Shown here one piece after another: positions 18,174 to 26,051 of a stretch of DNA of 64,000 nt. The position numbers and the translations under genes were made by a program. The notes beneath the pieces were generated by a model that did not search any database, was not told where the DNA came from, and saw only the letters and a program-made list of their open reading frames with translations. The stretch lies in the NCBI GenBank assembly GCA_963662355.1, contig OY759361.1:1-64000 (forward strand). Reading direction: 5' to 3'. Position 1 is the first letter of the stretch. Each line of letters starts with the position of its first letter. Source of the DNA: WTFY01 sp026713925 (GTDB taxonomy: Bacteria > Pseudomonadota > Gammaproteobacteria > UBA4575).

Positions 18174-18205
18174 AAAAACGGGACGTCCGCTCGGGGGCCG
18201 TCCCG
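18174..18205 (-). terminator. Terminator-like hairpin directly upstream of carA (possible attenuator)
   Basis: On the minus strand CGGGACG (18199-18205) pairs with CGTCCCG (18179-18185) across a 13-nt loop and is followed at once by TTTTT (18174-18178). The stem ends 8 nt before the carA GGAGG. A promoter candidate lies about 40 bp upstream, so a transcript from it would meet this terminator before carA. It could also simply end transcripts of the upstream TauE/SafE gene, but that gene stops 180 bp away. Confidence 0.6.
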
Positions 18206-18240
18206 CAATGAAATCAAAAGTGCTTCAGGTTGACGGCAAA

Positions 18241-18269
18241 ATTGTACTCAACTCCGGGCAGATTCGAAA
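18241..18269 (-). promoter_or_regulatory. Candidate carA promoter
   Basis: On the minus strand TACAAT (18241-18246) lies 17 bp from TTTCGA (18264-18269). The -10 box is good and the -35 weak. Transcription would start near 18234 and give a leader of about 80 nt containing the terminator-like hairpin. Confidence 0.4.
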
Positions 18270-18387
18270 CCGGAAATTGCAGGTCATTGCAGATATTTCA
18301 AACTCATGTGCGACGGCAGACCGGGCCTGGGGCGGCTACCACCCTTGTCCAGGCAGCACCCTCTGGCACACCCGCCAGGGTTGGCCT

Positions 18388-18747
18388 TCATTTCTGAAAA
18401 ACCAGGTATGCAGCCAAGCCCAGCAGTAACACGGCAAAGATCTTCTTGAAATTTGCGGTCGATACATGTTCGAGCAGGTGTGGGCCGATCTGCGCCCCCA
18501 GTATTCCGCCCACGCCCAGGGCGATGGCAATCCGGTAGTCGACGTTTGCCAGCCGGCCGTGTGCAAGCAGCGCAGACAGCGAAATGATCAGGATCGCAAG
18601 AAATGAAGTCCCCACCGCCTTTTGTGCGGTATACCCGAGTGCAATTAGAAGCGGCACCACAAGAAACCCGCCCCCCAGTCCCGTAAACGAGGCACCGATC
18701 CCGACCAGCACCCCGGACAGTACGAAAATGACATAGTTCAGAGCCAT
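18388..18747 (-). CDS. Half-length TauE/SafE-family membrane protein
   Basis: 119 residues; ATG has GGGAGG 6 bases upstream. The glycine-rich GIGASFTGLGGGFLVVPLL and the GTSFLAI motif are typical of TauE/SafE (DUF81) permeases, but the usual protein is about 250 residues with two such repeats. Here there is one repeat with about four hydrophobic segments, then a clean stop. It could form a dimer to rebuild the two-repeat fold, or be a C-terminally truncated relic; the good ribosome-binding site and intact frame favour a real gene. Members export or import small anions such as sulfite or sulfoacetate. The substrate here is unknown. Confidence 0.75.
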   Translation of the reverse strand: MALNYVIFVLSGVLVGIGASFTGLGGGFLVVPLLIALGYTAQKAVGTSFLAILIISLSALLAHGRLANVDYRIAIALGVGGILGAQIGPHLLEHVSTANFKKIFAVLLLGLAAYLVFQK

Positions 18748-18946
18748 GCATCACCTCCCAAAATTAATGGCTGTTTTCGTCAAGACCCTGCTTCGGAAAT
18801 CCACCCACTGTCCCGTCACCGATACCGCAAGCGTGCCGCCCTGCGTACCATCGCATCACTCCCAGCAAACCGGTGAGCTGGTACAGGATACGGTCTGCAG
18901 GCACCTGGATGCACCCCGGTGCAGGCAAGCCGCACCGCACACCCGC

Positions 18947-19747
18947 CTAGATTCCAAGCACATCCTGCATGTCGTAGAGTCCGGGGTCCTGGCTGGCCAA
19001 CCAGGCCGCTGCCCGCATGGCTCCCCTGGCGAAGCTCATCCGGCTCGAGGCCCGGTGCGTGATTTCCACTCGCTCCCCCACACCGGAGAACATGACGGTG
19101 TGCTCCCCTACGATGTCACCGGCCCGGATGGTCTCAAACCCTATGGTCCTGGTGTCACGCTTGCCCGTATGCCCGTGCCTGCCGTAGACGGCGCACTCAT
19201 CCAGGTCCCGCCCGAGGCTTTCGGCAACCACTTCACCCATACGCAAAGCCGTACCGGAGGGCGCATCCACCTTGTGACGGTGATGCGCCTCGATGATCTC
19301 CACGTCATACTCATCCCCGAGTATCCGGGCTGCCACCTGCAACAGTTGCAGGCACAGATTCACACCCGTACTCATGTTCGGTGCGAACACGATGGAAATA
19401 TCCCTAGCAGCCTCCTGCAGCCTGAGCTTCTGCCGGGCATCCAGGCCTGTCGTGCCGATCACCATGGACTTCCCGTGCTCGCGGCATATCTCGAGCGATT
19501 GCATCGTGCATTCGGGAACCGTGAAATCGACAAGGATCTCGAAATCCGCATGACACGCCTGCGGATCATCGCGGATGATCACACCCGTGCGGCCGGTGCC
19601 TGCAATTTCCCCCGCATCGGACCCGATTGAATCTGCGGACGGAGCCTCAAATGCGCCGCCAAGGCACACCTGATCATCTTCCATGCAGGCCCGAACCAGT
19701 GTCTTGCCCATCCGTCCCCCTGCACCATTAATCCCAAGCCTAAGCAT
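18947..19747 (-). CDS. dapB: 4-hydroxy-tetrahydrodipicolinate reductase
   Basis: 266 residues, family length. It has the N-terminal NAD(P)-binding GINGAGGRMGKTLV, the catalytic His region EAHHRHKVDAPSGTAL with the substrate-binding Lys and SGTA, and the C-terminal GVGERVEITHRASSR. It acts in the lysine/meso-diaminopimelate pathway. GAGGAGA sits upstream of the ATG. It lies between dnaJ and carA as in many relatives. Confidence 0.97.
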   Translation of the reverse strand: MLRLGINGAGGRMGKTLVRACMEDDQVCLGGAFEAPSADSIGSDAGEIAGTGRTGVIIRDDPQACHADFEILVDFTVPECTMQSLEICREHGKSMVIGTTGLDARQKLRLQEAARDISIVFAPNMSTGVNLCLQLLQVAARILGDEYDVEIIEAHHRHKVDAPSGTALRMGEVVAESLGRDLDECAVYGRHGHTGKRDTRTIGFETIRAGDIVGEHTVMFSGVGERVEITHRASSRMSFARGAMRAAAWLASQDPGLYDMQDVLGI

Positions 19748-19938
19748 CCAGGTCTCCTCGCTGAAGTATCAGTCCGGTGATTATACATTTCCGCGTCGCC
19801 ACGAATGTCCGAAATCTCACCAGGATGCGCGATGCGGACCCGGGATCATGCCGGACAGGGAACCATCCTGGGAAGAAAACCGTGAAATCCTGCACTACCC
19901 GTGCATGCGGCACAGCACCGGGGCCCGTACAAGCGCGT

Positions 19939-21063
19939 TCAGTCCGACCAGAACTTAAGATCTTCGAAAAAGGTCTTTACACTGCCGGTCCACGAATGCG
20001 AACGGGGGCTGTGGTGGTGGCCGCCCTTCTCAATGGTCTCGGCAAACTGCTTCAGCAGGTCCTTCTGGTGCTTGCTCAGATTAACGGGTGTCTCGACGAC
20101 GATGCTGCACAACATGTCCCCCACCGCACCGCCACGCACGGGCCTGACCCCTTCACCACGCAATCGGAACACCCGACCGGTCTGGGTGCCGGCAGGAATT
20201 TTCAGTTTCAGCCGACCCTTCAGGGTAGGCACTTCCACATCACCCCCGAGTGCCGCCTTGCTGAAACTGATCGGGACCTCGCAGCAAAGATGACTGTTCT
20301 GGCGGGTAAACAGATCGTGGTCCCGCACGCGTATCTGTACATAGAGGTCACCCGAAGGGCCGTTGTTGGCGCCTGCCTCGCCTTCGCCTGACAGGCGAAT
20401 CCGGTCACCGCTGTCCACGCCTGCAGGAATTTTTACCGACAGTTTTTTTGTTACTTGCCTGAGCCCCGTACCCCTGCAGTAATCACAGGGCACCCGGATG
20501 GTCTTGCCCTTGCCACGGCAACGGGGACAGGTTTGCTGAATCGAGAAAAAACCCTGCTGCATGCGAACCTGTCCCGCCCCCCCGCAGGTGGAGCAGTTTT
20601 CAACCGAGGTGCCCGGTGCAGCCCCCGATCCGTCGCACTTGTCGCAGGGTGACTGCCTGGGGATGTCCAGGGCAGACTCGGTGCCGAACACGGCCTCTTC
20701 CAGGCTGATGTCCAGGTTGTGCTGAAGGTCCGCACCGCGATATACGCGTTGCGAAGCGCCGCGTCCACCCCCGAAGATATCGCCGAAGATGTCCCCGAAG
20801 ATATCACTGAAATCTGCCGTGCTCCCGGCTGAGCCGCCCTCCACCCCGGCATGCCCGAACTGGTCATAGGCCTGGCGTTTGCGCGCATCACCGAGGATTT
20901 CATAGGCCTCTTTCGCTTCCTTGAATCTCTTCTCGGCCTCGTGGTCTCCCGGATTGCGGTCCGGATGGTACTTCATGGCAAGCCGGCGGTATGCCTTCTT
21001 CAATCCCCCCTCGTTGACCGACTGGTCAACCCCGAGGACTTCGTAGTAATCTCTTTTCTCCAT
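19939..21063 (-). CDS. dnaJ: Chaperone DnaJ (Hsp40)
   Basis: 374 residues. It has a J domain with YHPDRNPGD, a Gly/Phe region with FGDIFGDIFGGGRG (about 90-110), four zinc-binding CxxCxGxG repeats (CDKCDGSG, CSTCGGAG, CPRCRGKG, CDYCRGTG), and the substrate-binding C-terminal domains. It delivers unfolded proteins to DnaK and stimulates its ATPase. It is separated from dnaK by a strong hairpin. Confidence 0.98.
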   Translation of the reverse strand: MEKRDYYEVLGVDQSVNEGGLKKAYRRLAMKYHPDRNPGDHEAEKRFKEAKEAYEILGDARKRQAYDQFGHAGVEGGSAGSTADFSDIFGDIFGDIFGGGRGASQRVYRGADLQHNLDISLEEAVFGTESALDIPRQSPCDKCDGSGAAPGTSVENCSTCGGAGQVRMQQGFFSIQQTCPRCRGKGKTIRVPCDYCRGTGLRQVTKKLSVKIPAGVDSGDRIRLSGEGEAGANNGPSGDLYVQIRVRDHDLFTRQNSHLCCEVPISFSKAALGGDVEVPTLKGRLKLKIPAGTQTGRVFRLRGEGVRPVRGGAVGDMLCSIVVETPVNLSKHQKDLLKQFAETIEKGGHHHSPRSHSWTGSVKTFFEDLKFWSD

Positions 21064-21083
21064 TTCTCATCCGGATAAACAAA

Positions 21084-21113
21084 GGTCCGGGGCCGTACAC
21101 ACGACCCCGGACC
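21084..21113 (-). terminator. Hairpin between dnaK and dnaJ
   Basis: A perfect 9-bp stem, GGTCCGGGG (21084-21092) with CCCCGGACC (21105-21113), has a 12-nt loop. On the minus strand it is followed by TTTGTTTAT. It lies 20 bp before dnaJ and about 100 bp after the dnaK stop. It probably acts as a partial terminator or mRNA-stabilising element that makes DnaK more abundant than DnaJ; that function is inference. Confidence 0.6.
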
Positions 21114-21210
21114 GCTCACATCCCGTATTTCGAATCTGTATCAGAAACCGGGTTCCACGATACAGGAGTGTAACACCCCCGGATCCGCGCCCGGGTGCCG
21201 CAGACGGTTT

Positions 21211-23139
21211 TCAGGATTTCCTGTCGCTGTCATCCACTTCCTCAAACTCGGCATCCACGACATCCTCATCGGCGGCCTGGCCCGCGGTGTCCCCGGCTGC
21301 ATCCGCCGGTGCATCGGCGCCTGCCTGGGCATACATGCGCTCCGCCAGTTTGCCCGATGCCTCGGCCAGCGCCTGGGTCTTGGTCTCGATCACATCCTTG
21401 TTATCCTTGTCCAGCACGGCCTTCAGGTCCTTGATGGCATTCTCGATCTGCATGCGCTCTTCCTGCCCGACCTTGTCGCCCATCTCCTCGAGTGACTTTT
21501 CCGTCGCATGAATCATCTGGTCAGCCTGGTTGCGCGCACTGACCAGCTCGGCAAACTTCTTGTCTTCCTCCGCATGGGCTTCCGCATCCTGCACCATCCT
21601 GCCGATTTCATCATCGGACAGACCGCTTGAGGCCTTGATCACGATCGACTGCTCCTTCCCAGTAGCCTTGTCCTTGGCAGACACGTTGAGGATGCCGTTG
21701 GCATCAATATCGAAAGTCACCTCGATCTGGGGTACGCCGCGCGGGGCGGGCGGGATATCTGACAAGTCGAAACGGCCCAGTGACTTGTTTGCCGAGGCCT
21801 GCTCACGCTCACCCTGCAGCACATGCACCGTCACCGCGGTCTGGTTGTTTTCCGCCGTGGAGAACACCTGCTGGGCGTTGGTCGGAATCGTGGTGTTCTT
21901 GTCGATCAGCTTGGTCATCACACCGCCCAGGGTCTCGATCCCCAGAGACAGCGGGGTAACATCGAGCAGCAGCACGTCCTTGACATCACCTCCCAGCACA
22001 CCTGCCTGAATGGCCGCACCCACGGCAACGGCCTCGTCCGGGTTGACATCCTTGCGCGGTTCCTTTCCAAAAAAGCCCTGTACCACTTCCTGCACCTTGG
22101 GCATGCGCGTCTGTCCCCCGACCAGGATCACATCATTGATGTCCGAGGCGGACAGGTTCGCATCCTGCAGGGCCAGTCTGCACGGTGCGATCGTGCGCTG
22201 TACCAGTTCCTCTACCAGCGCCTCCAGCTTGGCACGGGTGACCTTGATATTGAGGTGCTTGGGTCCCGACTGGTCCGCCGTAATATAGGGAAGATTGACT
22301 TCCGTCTGCTGGCTTGAAGACAGCTCGATCTTCGCTTTTTCCGCAGCTTCTTTCAGGCGCTGCAGGGCGAGCGGGTCATTATGCAGGTCGAACCCCTGGT
22401 CTTTCTTGAACTCGTCGGCGAGGTAGTCGATCAGGCGCATATCGAAATCTTCACCGCCCAGGAAGGTATCCCCGTTCGTGGACAGTACTTCGAACTGGTG
22501 TTCACCGTCGATTTCCGCGATCTCAATGATGGAGACGTCGAAGGTGCCGCCGCCCAGGTCATACACGGCGATCTTGCTGTCCCCGCGCTTCTTGTCCATG
22601 CCGTACGCCAGCGCAGCGGCCGTGGGCTCATTGATGATGCGTTTGACATCGAGCCCTGCGATCTTGCCGGAATCCTTGGTGGCCTGGCGCTGTGAATCAT
22701 TGAAGTAGGCCGGCACGGTAATGACCGCCTCGGTGACGGTCTCGCCCAGGTATTCCTCCGCGGTTTTTTTCATTTTCATCAGGGTGCGCGCAGAGATTTC
22801 CGGCGGTGCCATCTTGCCGTGACCGGTCTCCACCCAGGCATCGCCGTTGTCCGCCTGGATGATCTTGTAGGGCACCAGCTTGATGTCCTTTTGCACCGCA
22901 TCTTCCTTGAAACGCCGGCCAATCAGGCGTTTGATTGCATACAGGGTATTGGCGGGGTTGGTGACGGACTGGCGTTTTGCCGACTGGCCCACCAGGACCT
23001 CATTGTCTTCGGTGAAGGCAATGACGGAGGGTGTGGTGCGGTCCCCCTCGCTGTTTTCAATGACTTTAGGCGAGGCGCCTTCCATGACCGCCACGCAAGA
23101 ATTGGTGGTCCCCAAATCAATTCCAATGATCTTACCCAT
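21211..23139 (-). CDS. dnaK: Chaperone DnaK (Hsp70)
   Basis: 642 residues. The ATPase domain begins GKIIGIDLGTTNSCVAVMEG and includes VYDLGGGTFDVSIIEI and VGGQTRMPKVQ. The linker VLLLDVTPLSLG leads to the substrate-binding domain and a helical lid. The tail ends in an acidic EEVDDSDRKS, near the usual EEVKD-type ending. It is the central Hsp70 and works with DnaJ and GrpE. It is third in the hrcA-grpE-dnaK-dnaJ order. Confidence 0.98.
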   Translation of the reverse strand: MGKIIGIDLGTTNSCVAVMEGASPKVIENSEGDRTTPSVIAFTEDNEVLVGQSAKRQSVTNPANTLYAIKRLIGRRFKEDAVQKDIKLVPYKIIQADNGDAWVETGHGKMAPPEISARTLMKMKKTAEEYLGETVTEAVITVPAYFNDSQRQATKDSGKIAGLDVKRIINEPTAAALAYGMDKKRGDSKIAVYDLGGGTFDVSIIEIAEIDGEHQFEVLSTNGDTFLGGEDFDMRLIDYLADEFKKDQGFDLHNDPLALQRLKEAAEKAKIELSSSQQTEVNLPYITADQSGPKHLNIKVTRAKLEALVEELVQRTIAPCRLALQDANLSASDINDVILVGGQTRMPKVQEVVQGFFGKEPRKDVNPDEAVAVGAAIQAGVLGGDVKDVLLLDVTPLSLGIETLGGVMTKLIDKNTTIPTNAQQVFSTAENNQTAVTVHVLQGEREQASANKSLGRFDLSDIPPAPRGVPQIEVTFDIDANGILNVSAKDKATGKEQSIVIKASSGLSDDEIGRMVQDAEAHAEEDKKFAELVSARNQADQMIHATEKSLEEMGDKVGQEERMQIENAIKDLKAVLDKDNKDVIETKTQALAEASGKLAERMYAQAGADAPADAAGDTAGQAADEDVVDAEFEEVDDSDRKS

Positions 23140-23273
23140 CGTATTTCTCCAAGAAAATCCGAACCTGTTTCGGTGGTTCGTTGTAAAACTCGTTTCTAGT
23201 TCATGAATATTGGGACGGTTTCCGGGGATTCAAGGCATCCTCCGCAAAAATTCCAGGATTAAAGGGTCCCCCG

Positions 23274-23855
23274 TCAGTCCCCGGCAGTTTCCGGTGCCCT
23301 GGCGACGATGACCATGGCCGGTCGAAGCAGTCGTTCGTGCAGGGTGTAACCCTTCTGCATGACCTGGAGGACCGTATTCGGTTCGTGCTCCTGGCTTTCC
23401 TGCGTGGTCATGGCCTGGTGGAGATTCGGATCAAATACCTCGCCAGCCGGATCGATTTCCTCGATATCAAACTTTTGCAGGGTACTGACCAGAATCTTCA
23501 GGGTCAACGCCGTGCCTTCACGCAGCTTGTCCGCCTCCACGTCCCCTGCACCCAGCCCCAGTTCCAGGCTGTCCTTCACCTGCAGCAGTTCGCTGGCAAA
23601 CTTCTCGATTGCAAACTTGTGCGCATTGGCGACGTCGCGCTGCGCACGTTTTCGCAGATTTTCCATTTCGGCCTGCATGCGCAACACCTTGTCCTGGCAT
23701 TCGCCGGCGACCCTCTTCGCATCCTCCAGCTCCTGCAGCAGTGCATCCCCGTCAAACTCACCCCCGGAATCGGCACCGTTCACAGCACTATTTTCCATTG
23801 TGTCCTCTTCTACCGGCACAGTGTCCGGCTCCTGTTTTTTGTCAGTATCAGTCAT
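23274..23855 (-). CDS. grpE: Nucleotide exchange factor GrpE
   Basis: 193 residues. An acidic, disordered N terminus leads into a long coiled coil (about 45-90, with AEMENLRKRAQRDVANAHKF) and the C-terminal beta domain with VFDPNLHQAM and VMQKGYTLHERLLRPAMV. It releases ADP from DnaK. It starts about 50 bp after the hrcA stop. Confidence 0.96.
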   Translation of the reverse strand: MTDTDKKQEPDTVPVEEDTMENSAVNGADSGGEFDGDALLQELEDAKRVAGECQDKVLRMQAEMENLRKRAQRDVANAHKFAIEKFASELLQVKDSLELGLGAGDVEADKLREGTALTLKILVSTLQKFDIEEIDPAGEVFDPNLHQAMTTQESQEHEPNTVLQVMQKGYTLHERLLRPAMVIVARAPETAGD

Positions 23856-23905
23856 AGTTCAGCATGCCATACCATATAGCGTGGTCTTGCGGATACATAT
23901 ATGGG

Positions 23906-24961
23906 CTAATTCTGGGTATTCAAGGCTTCGCCAAGCAACCTGGCCGTCAGGTCAACAATCGGGATGACCCGGTCATAGGACATCCTGGTCGGCCCGACCA
24001 CTGCCAGCACGCCCATCACCTCGTCATCAACCGTATAGGGCGAGGTGATCACGCTGCAGTCATCCAGGACCTCGTATCCGGATTCCTGGCCGATAAAGAT
24101 CTGTACGCCCTGCGCACAGATGCAGCGGTCCAGCAAACGCAGAAACTCCCTTTTCTGGCTGAAGGCCTCGAACAGGCTTCTGAGTTTCTCGATATTAGAC
24201 AGGTCATCGTACTCCATGAGATTGGTCTGGCCCACCACAACATAATCGGATTGGGGGCCCGAACCGGAAAAGACCTGTTCCCCCATCGCCACGGCACAAC
24301 GCATGAGGTCATTCATGTGTTCGCGCAGGCGATCCAGTTCATCCAGTATCTTCCGTCTCGCAGTGACCAGTTCCTGGCCCGCGCACAGCTCGTTGATGTA
24401 GTTTGCAGCCTGCTGCAGTTCCGACTCGGTATACTCCCTGTCCACATGCAGGATACGATTTTGCACCTCCTGGCGGTTCATGACTATGATGGCGAGTACG
24501 CGGCGGTCCGAGAGAGGCAGGAACTCCACGTGGCGAACCTCCGCTCGCTCGATCTTGGGCAGGGTCACCACGCCCGCCATGCCGGTCAGGCCGGACAGCA
24601 GCGTGGACGCGCTTTCCACCAGCCCGCTCACATCCTGTGCAGGGTCCAGGTTCTGCCTCATCTGTGACACGGTATCAGTTGTCAGGGGCTGAATCTTGAG
24701 CATGGTATCCACGAACAGGCGGTAGCCTTTCGTGGTCGGCACGCGCCCCGCCGACGTGTGCGGGGACTTGACGAAACCGAAATCTTCCAGATCCGCCATC
24801 ACGTTGCGCACCGTGGCCGGGCTGATTTCCAGTTCGGACCGTTTTGCCAAGGTACGCGAACCCAGAGGGTGGCCTTCAGAGATGTAATTCTCAATCAGCA
24901 CCTTCAGCAACAGTTGAGTACGCTCGTTTAGTGAATACTTTTGCTCTTCGATTGCAGCCAT
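23906..24961 (-). CDS. hrcA: Heat-inducible transcription repressor HrcA
   Basis: 351 residues. The N-terminal winged helix has SPATVRNVMADLEDFGFV and SPHTSAGRVPTTKGYR, the DNA-recognition region of HrcA. Downstream are the GAF-like dimerisation domain and IVTSPYTVDDEVMGVLAVVGPTRM-type segments near the C terminus. It represses heat-shock genes by binding CIRCE and needs GroE to stay active. A CIRCE-like operator lies 28 bp upstream, so it should autoregulate the whole hrcA-grpE-dnaK-dnaJ run. hrcA is absent from enteric bacteria, a useful taxonomic hint. Confidence 0.97.
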   Translation of the reverse strand: MAAIEEQKYSLNERTQLLLKVLIENYISEGHPLGSRTLAKRSELEISPATVRNVMADLEDFGFVKSPHTSAGRVPTTKGYRLFVDTMLKIQPLTTDTVSQMRQNLDPAQDVSGLVESASTLLSGLTGMAGVVTLPKIERAEVRHVEFLPLSDRRVLAIIVMNRQEVQNRILHVDREYTESELQQAANYINELCAGQELVTARRKILDELDRLREHMNDLMRCAVAMGEQVFSGSGPQSDYVVVGQTNLMEYDDLSNIEKLRSLFEAFSQKREFLRLLDRCICAQGVQIFIGQESGYEVLDDCSVITSPYTVDDEVMGVLAVVGPTRMSYDRVIPIVDLTARLLGEALNTQN

Positions 24962-24989
24962 GGCCCAAGGCGTTCTATGCTAGGGGGTC

Positions 24990-25035
24990 GGCACTCCATG
25001 CCAGAAAGTGCCAGAAAGTGCCAGAAAGTGCCAGA
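24990..25035 (-). promoter_or_regulatory. CIRCE-like HrcA operator with extra phased half-sites
   Basis: GCACTC (24991-24996) and AAGTGC (25006-25011) are separated by exactly 9 bp. This matches the CIRCE core GCACTC-N9-GAGTGC with one change, and the palindrome extends to GGCACTC/AAGTGCC. The right half-site continues as three perfect tandem copies of the 10-bp unit AAGTGCCAGA (25006-25035), placing half-sites one helical turn apart. The array lies between the candidate hrcA promoter and the hrcA start. Confidence 0.7.
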
Positions 25036-25038
25036 AAC

Positions 25039-25068
25039 ATCATTGCAATACTATACAGAAATTGTCAA
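25039..25068 (-). promoter_or_regulatory. Candidate hrcA operon promoter
   Basis: On the minus strand TTGACA (25063-25068) lies 18 bp from AATGAT (25039-25044). The -35 is perfect and the -10 matches 4 of 6. The predicted start site falls at the upstream edge of the CIRCE-like array, where a bound repressor would block transcription. It looks like a housekeeping promoter; I see no clear heat-shock sigma factor promoter. Confidence 0.5.
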
Positions 25069-25137
25069 GAAGATACTTGGCTAGTGCCACCGCGAGATCC
25101 ATGATAGCGTTTTTACATTCAGACAGGGCTGCAGACC

Positions 25138-26028
25138 ATGAGTACGTTTACCAAGATCGGAATCATCTCAAAACCCGATGATGAGCAGATCTCAGGACCC
25201 GTCCGGGCTCTGTACCGCTATCTGTCGAAACGGTCCATGCAAATCCGTGTGGACGATGTGACCGCATCGCTGATCGACGACGATTCCCTCGAAGCCAACA
25301 CTCCGGAGCAGATCGCAACCAACAGTAGCCTGGTGATCGCGGTGGGGGGAGACGGCACGCTCTTACATGCGGCCCACAGCACGATCAGGCATGAAATCCC
25401 GCTTCTGGGCATCAATCTCGGTCGTCTCGGGTTTCTTGCCGAGATCAGCCCCGGCGAAATGGAAGCCCAGCTCGACCGGATCCTTGCGGGAGAATTTGTT
25501 GAAGAACAGCGCTTCGTGCTGCAGGCCACCCTGATACGGGACGGAAAAACGTACAAGAAAGCCAATGCCGTGAATGATGTCGTCGTGCATGCCATGCGGA
25601 TGGTGCGCATGATTGAAATCGAGACGCGCGTCGACGGCCAGCATCTGGACACGTTGCGTGCAGACGGCTACATCGTCTCCACACCAACCGGCTCGACCGC
25701 TTATGCCCTGTCGGGCGGCGGTCCGATCCTGCATCCTAACCTGGGCGCAATCGTGCTGGTGCCCATCTGCCCGCATACCCTCAGCAACCGCCCGATCGTC
25801 GTGGATGCCAACAGCCGGGTCGAGCTGTCCATGCCCATCCTGGATTCCCGCCATACTGCGCTGGCCTCCATAGACGGACAGATCAACATGAATTTCCATC
25901 CGGGAGACCTGCTGAAAATCGAAAAGGGGAAGCGCACCCTGCGACTGATCCAGCCGTGTCAGTATGATTATTTTGACGTGCTGCAGAAAAAGCTCCGGTG
26001 GAACGCCGCGCCGCACAGCAAAAAATAG
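25138..26028 (+). CDS. nadK: NAD kinase
   Basis: 296 residues. It shows the NAD-kinase signature VIAVGGDGTLLHAAH (about 62-76), the following LLGINLGRLGFLAE, NDVVVH, and TPTGSTAYALSGGGPILHP (about 182-200). It phosphorylates NAD to NADP with ATP in the cytosol. It is divergent from hrcA and directly followed by recN (23-bp gap), an arrangement common in gammaproteobacteria. Confidence 0.97.
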   Translation: MSTFTKIGIISKPDDEQISGPVRALYRYLSKRSMQIRVDDVTASLIDDDSLEANTPEQIATNSSLVIAVGGDGTLLHAAHSTIRHEIPLLGINLGRLGFLAEISPGEMEAQLDRILAGEFVEEQRFVLQATLIRDGKTYKKANAVNDVVVHAMRMVRMIEIETRVDGQHLDTLRADGYIVSTPTGSTAYALSGGGPILHPNLGAIVLVPICPHTLSNRPIVVDANSRVELSMPILDSRHTALASIDGQINMNFHPGDLLKIEKGKRTLRLIQPCQYDYFDVLQKKLRWNAAPHSKK

Positions 26029-26051
26029 CAGGGCCGGCCCGGCGCGCACTC

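Noticed and set aside
16951..18429. Open frame of 492 codons on the plus strand
   Set aside because: Antisense to carA and its leader; no recognisable protein.
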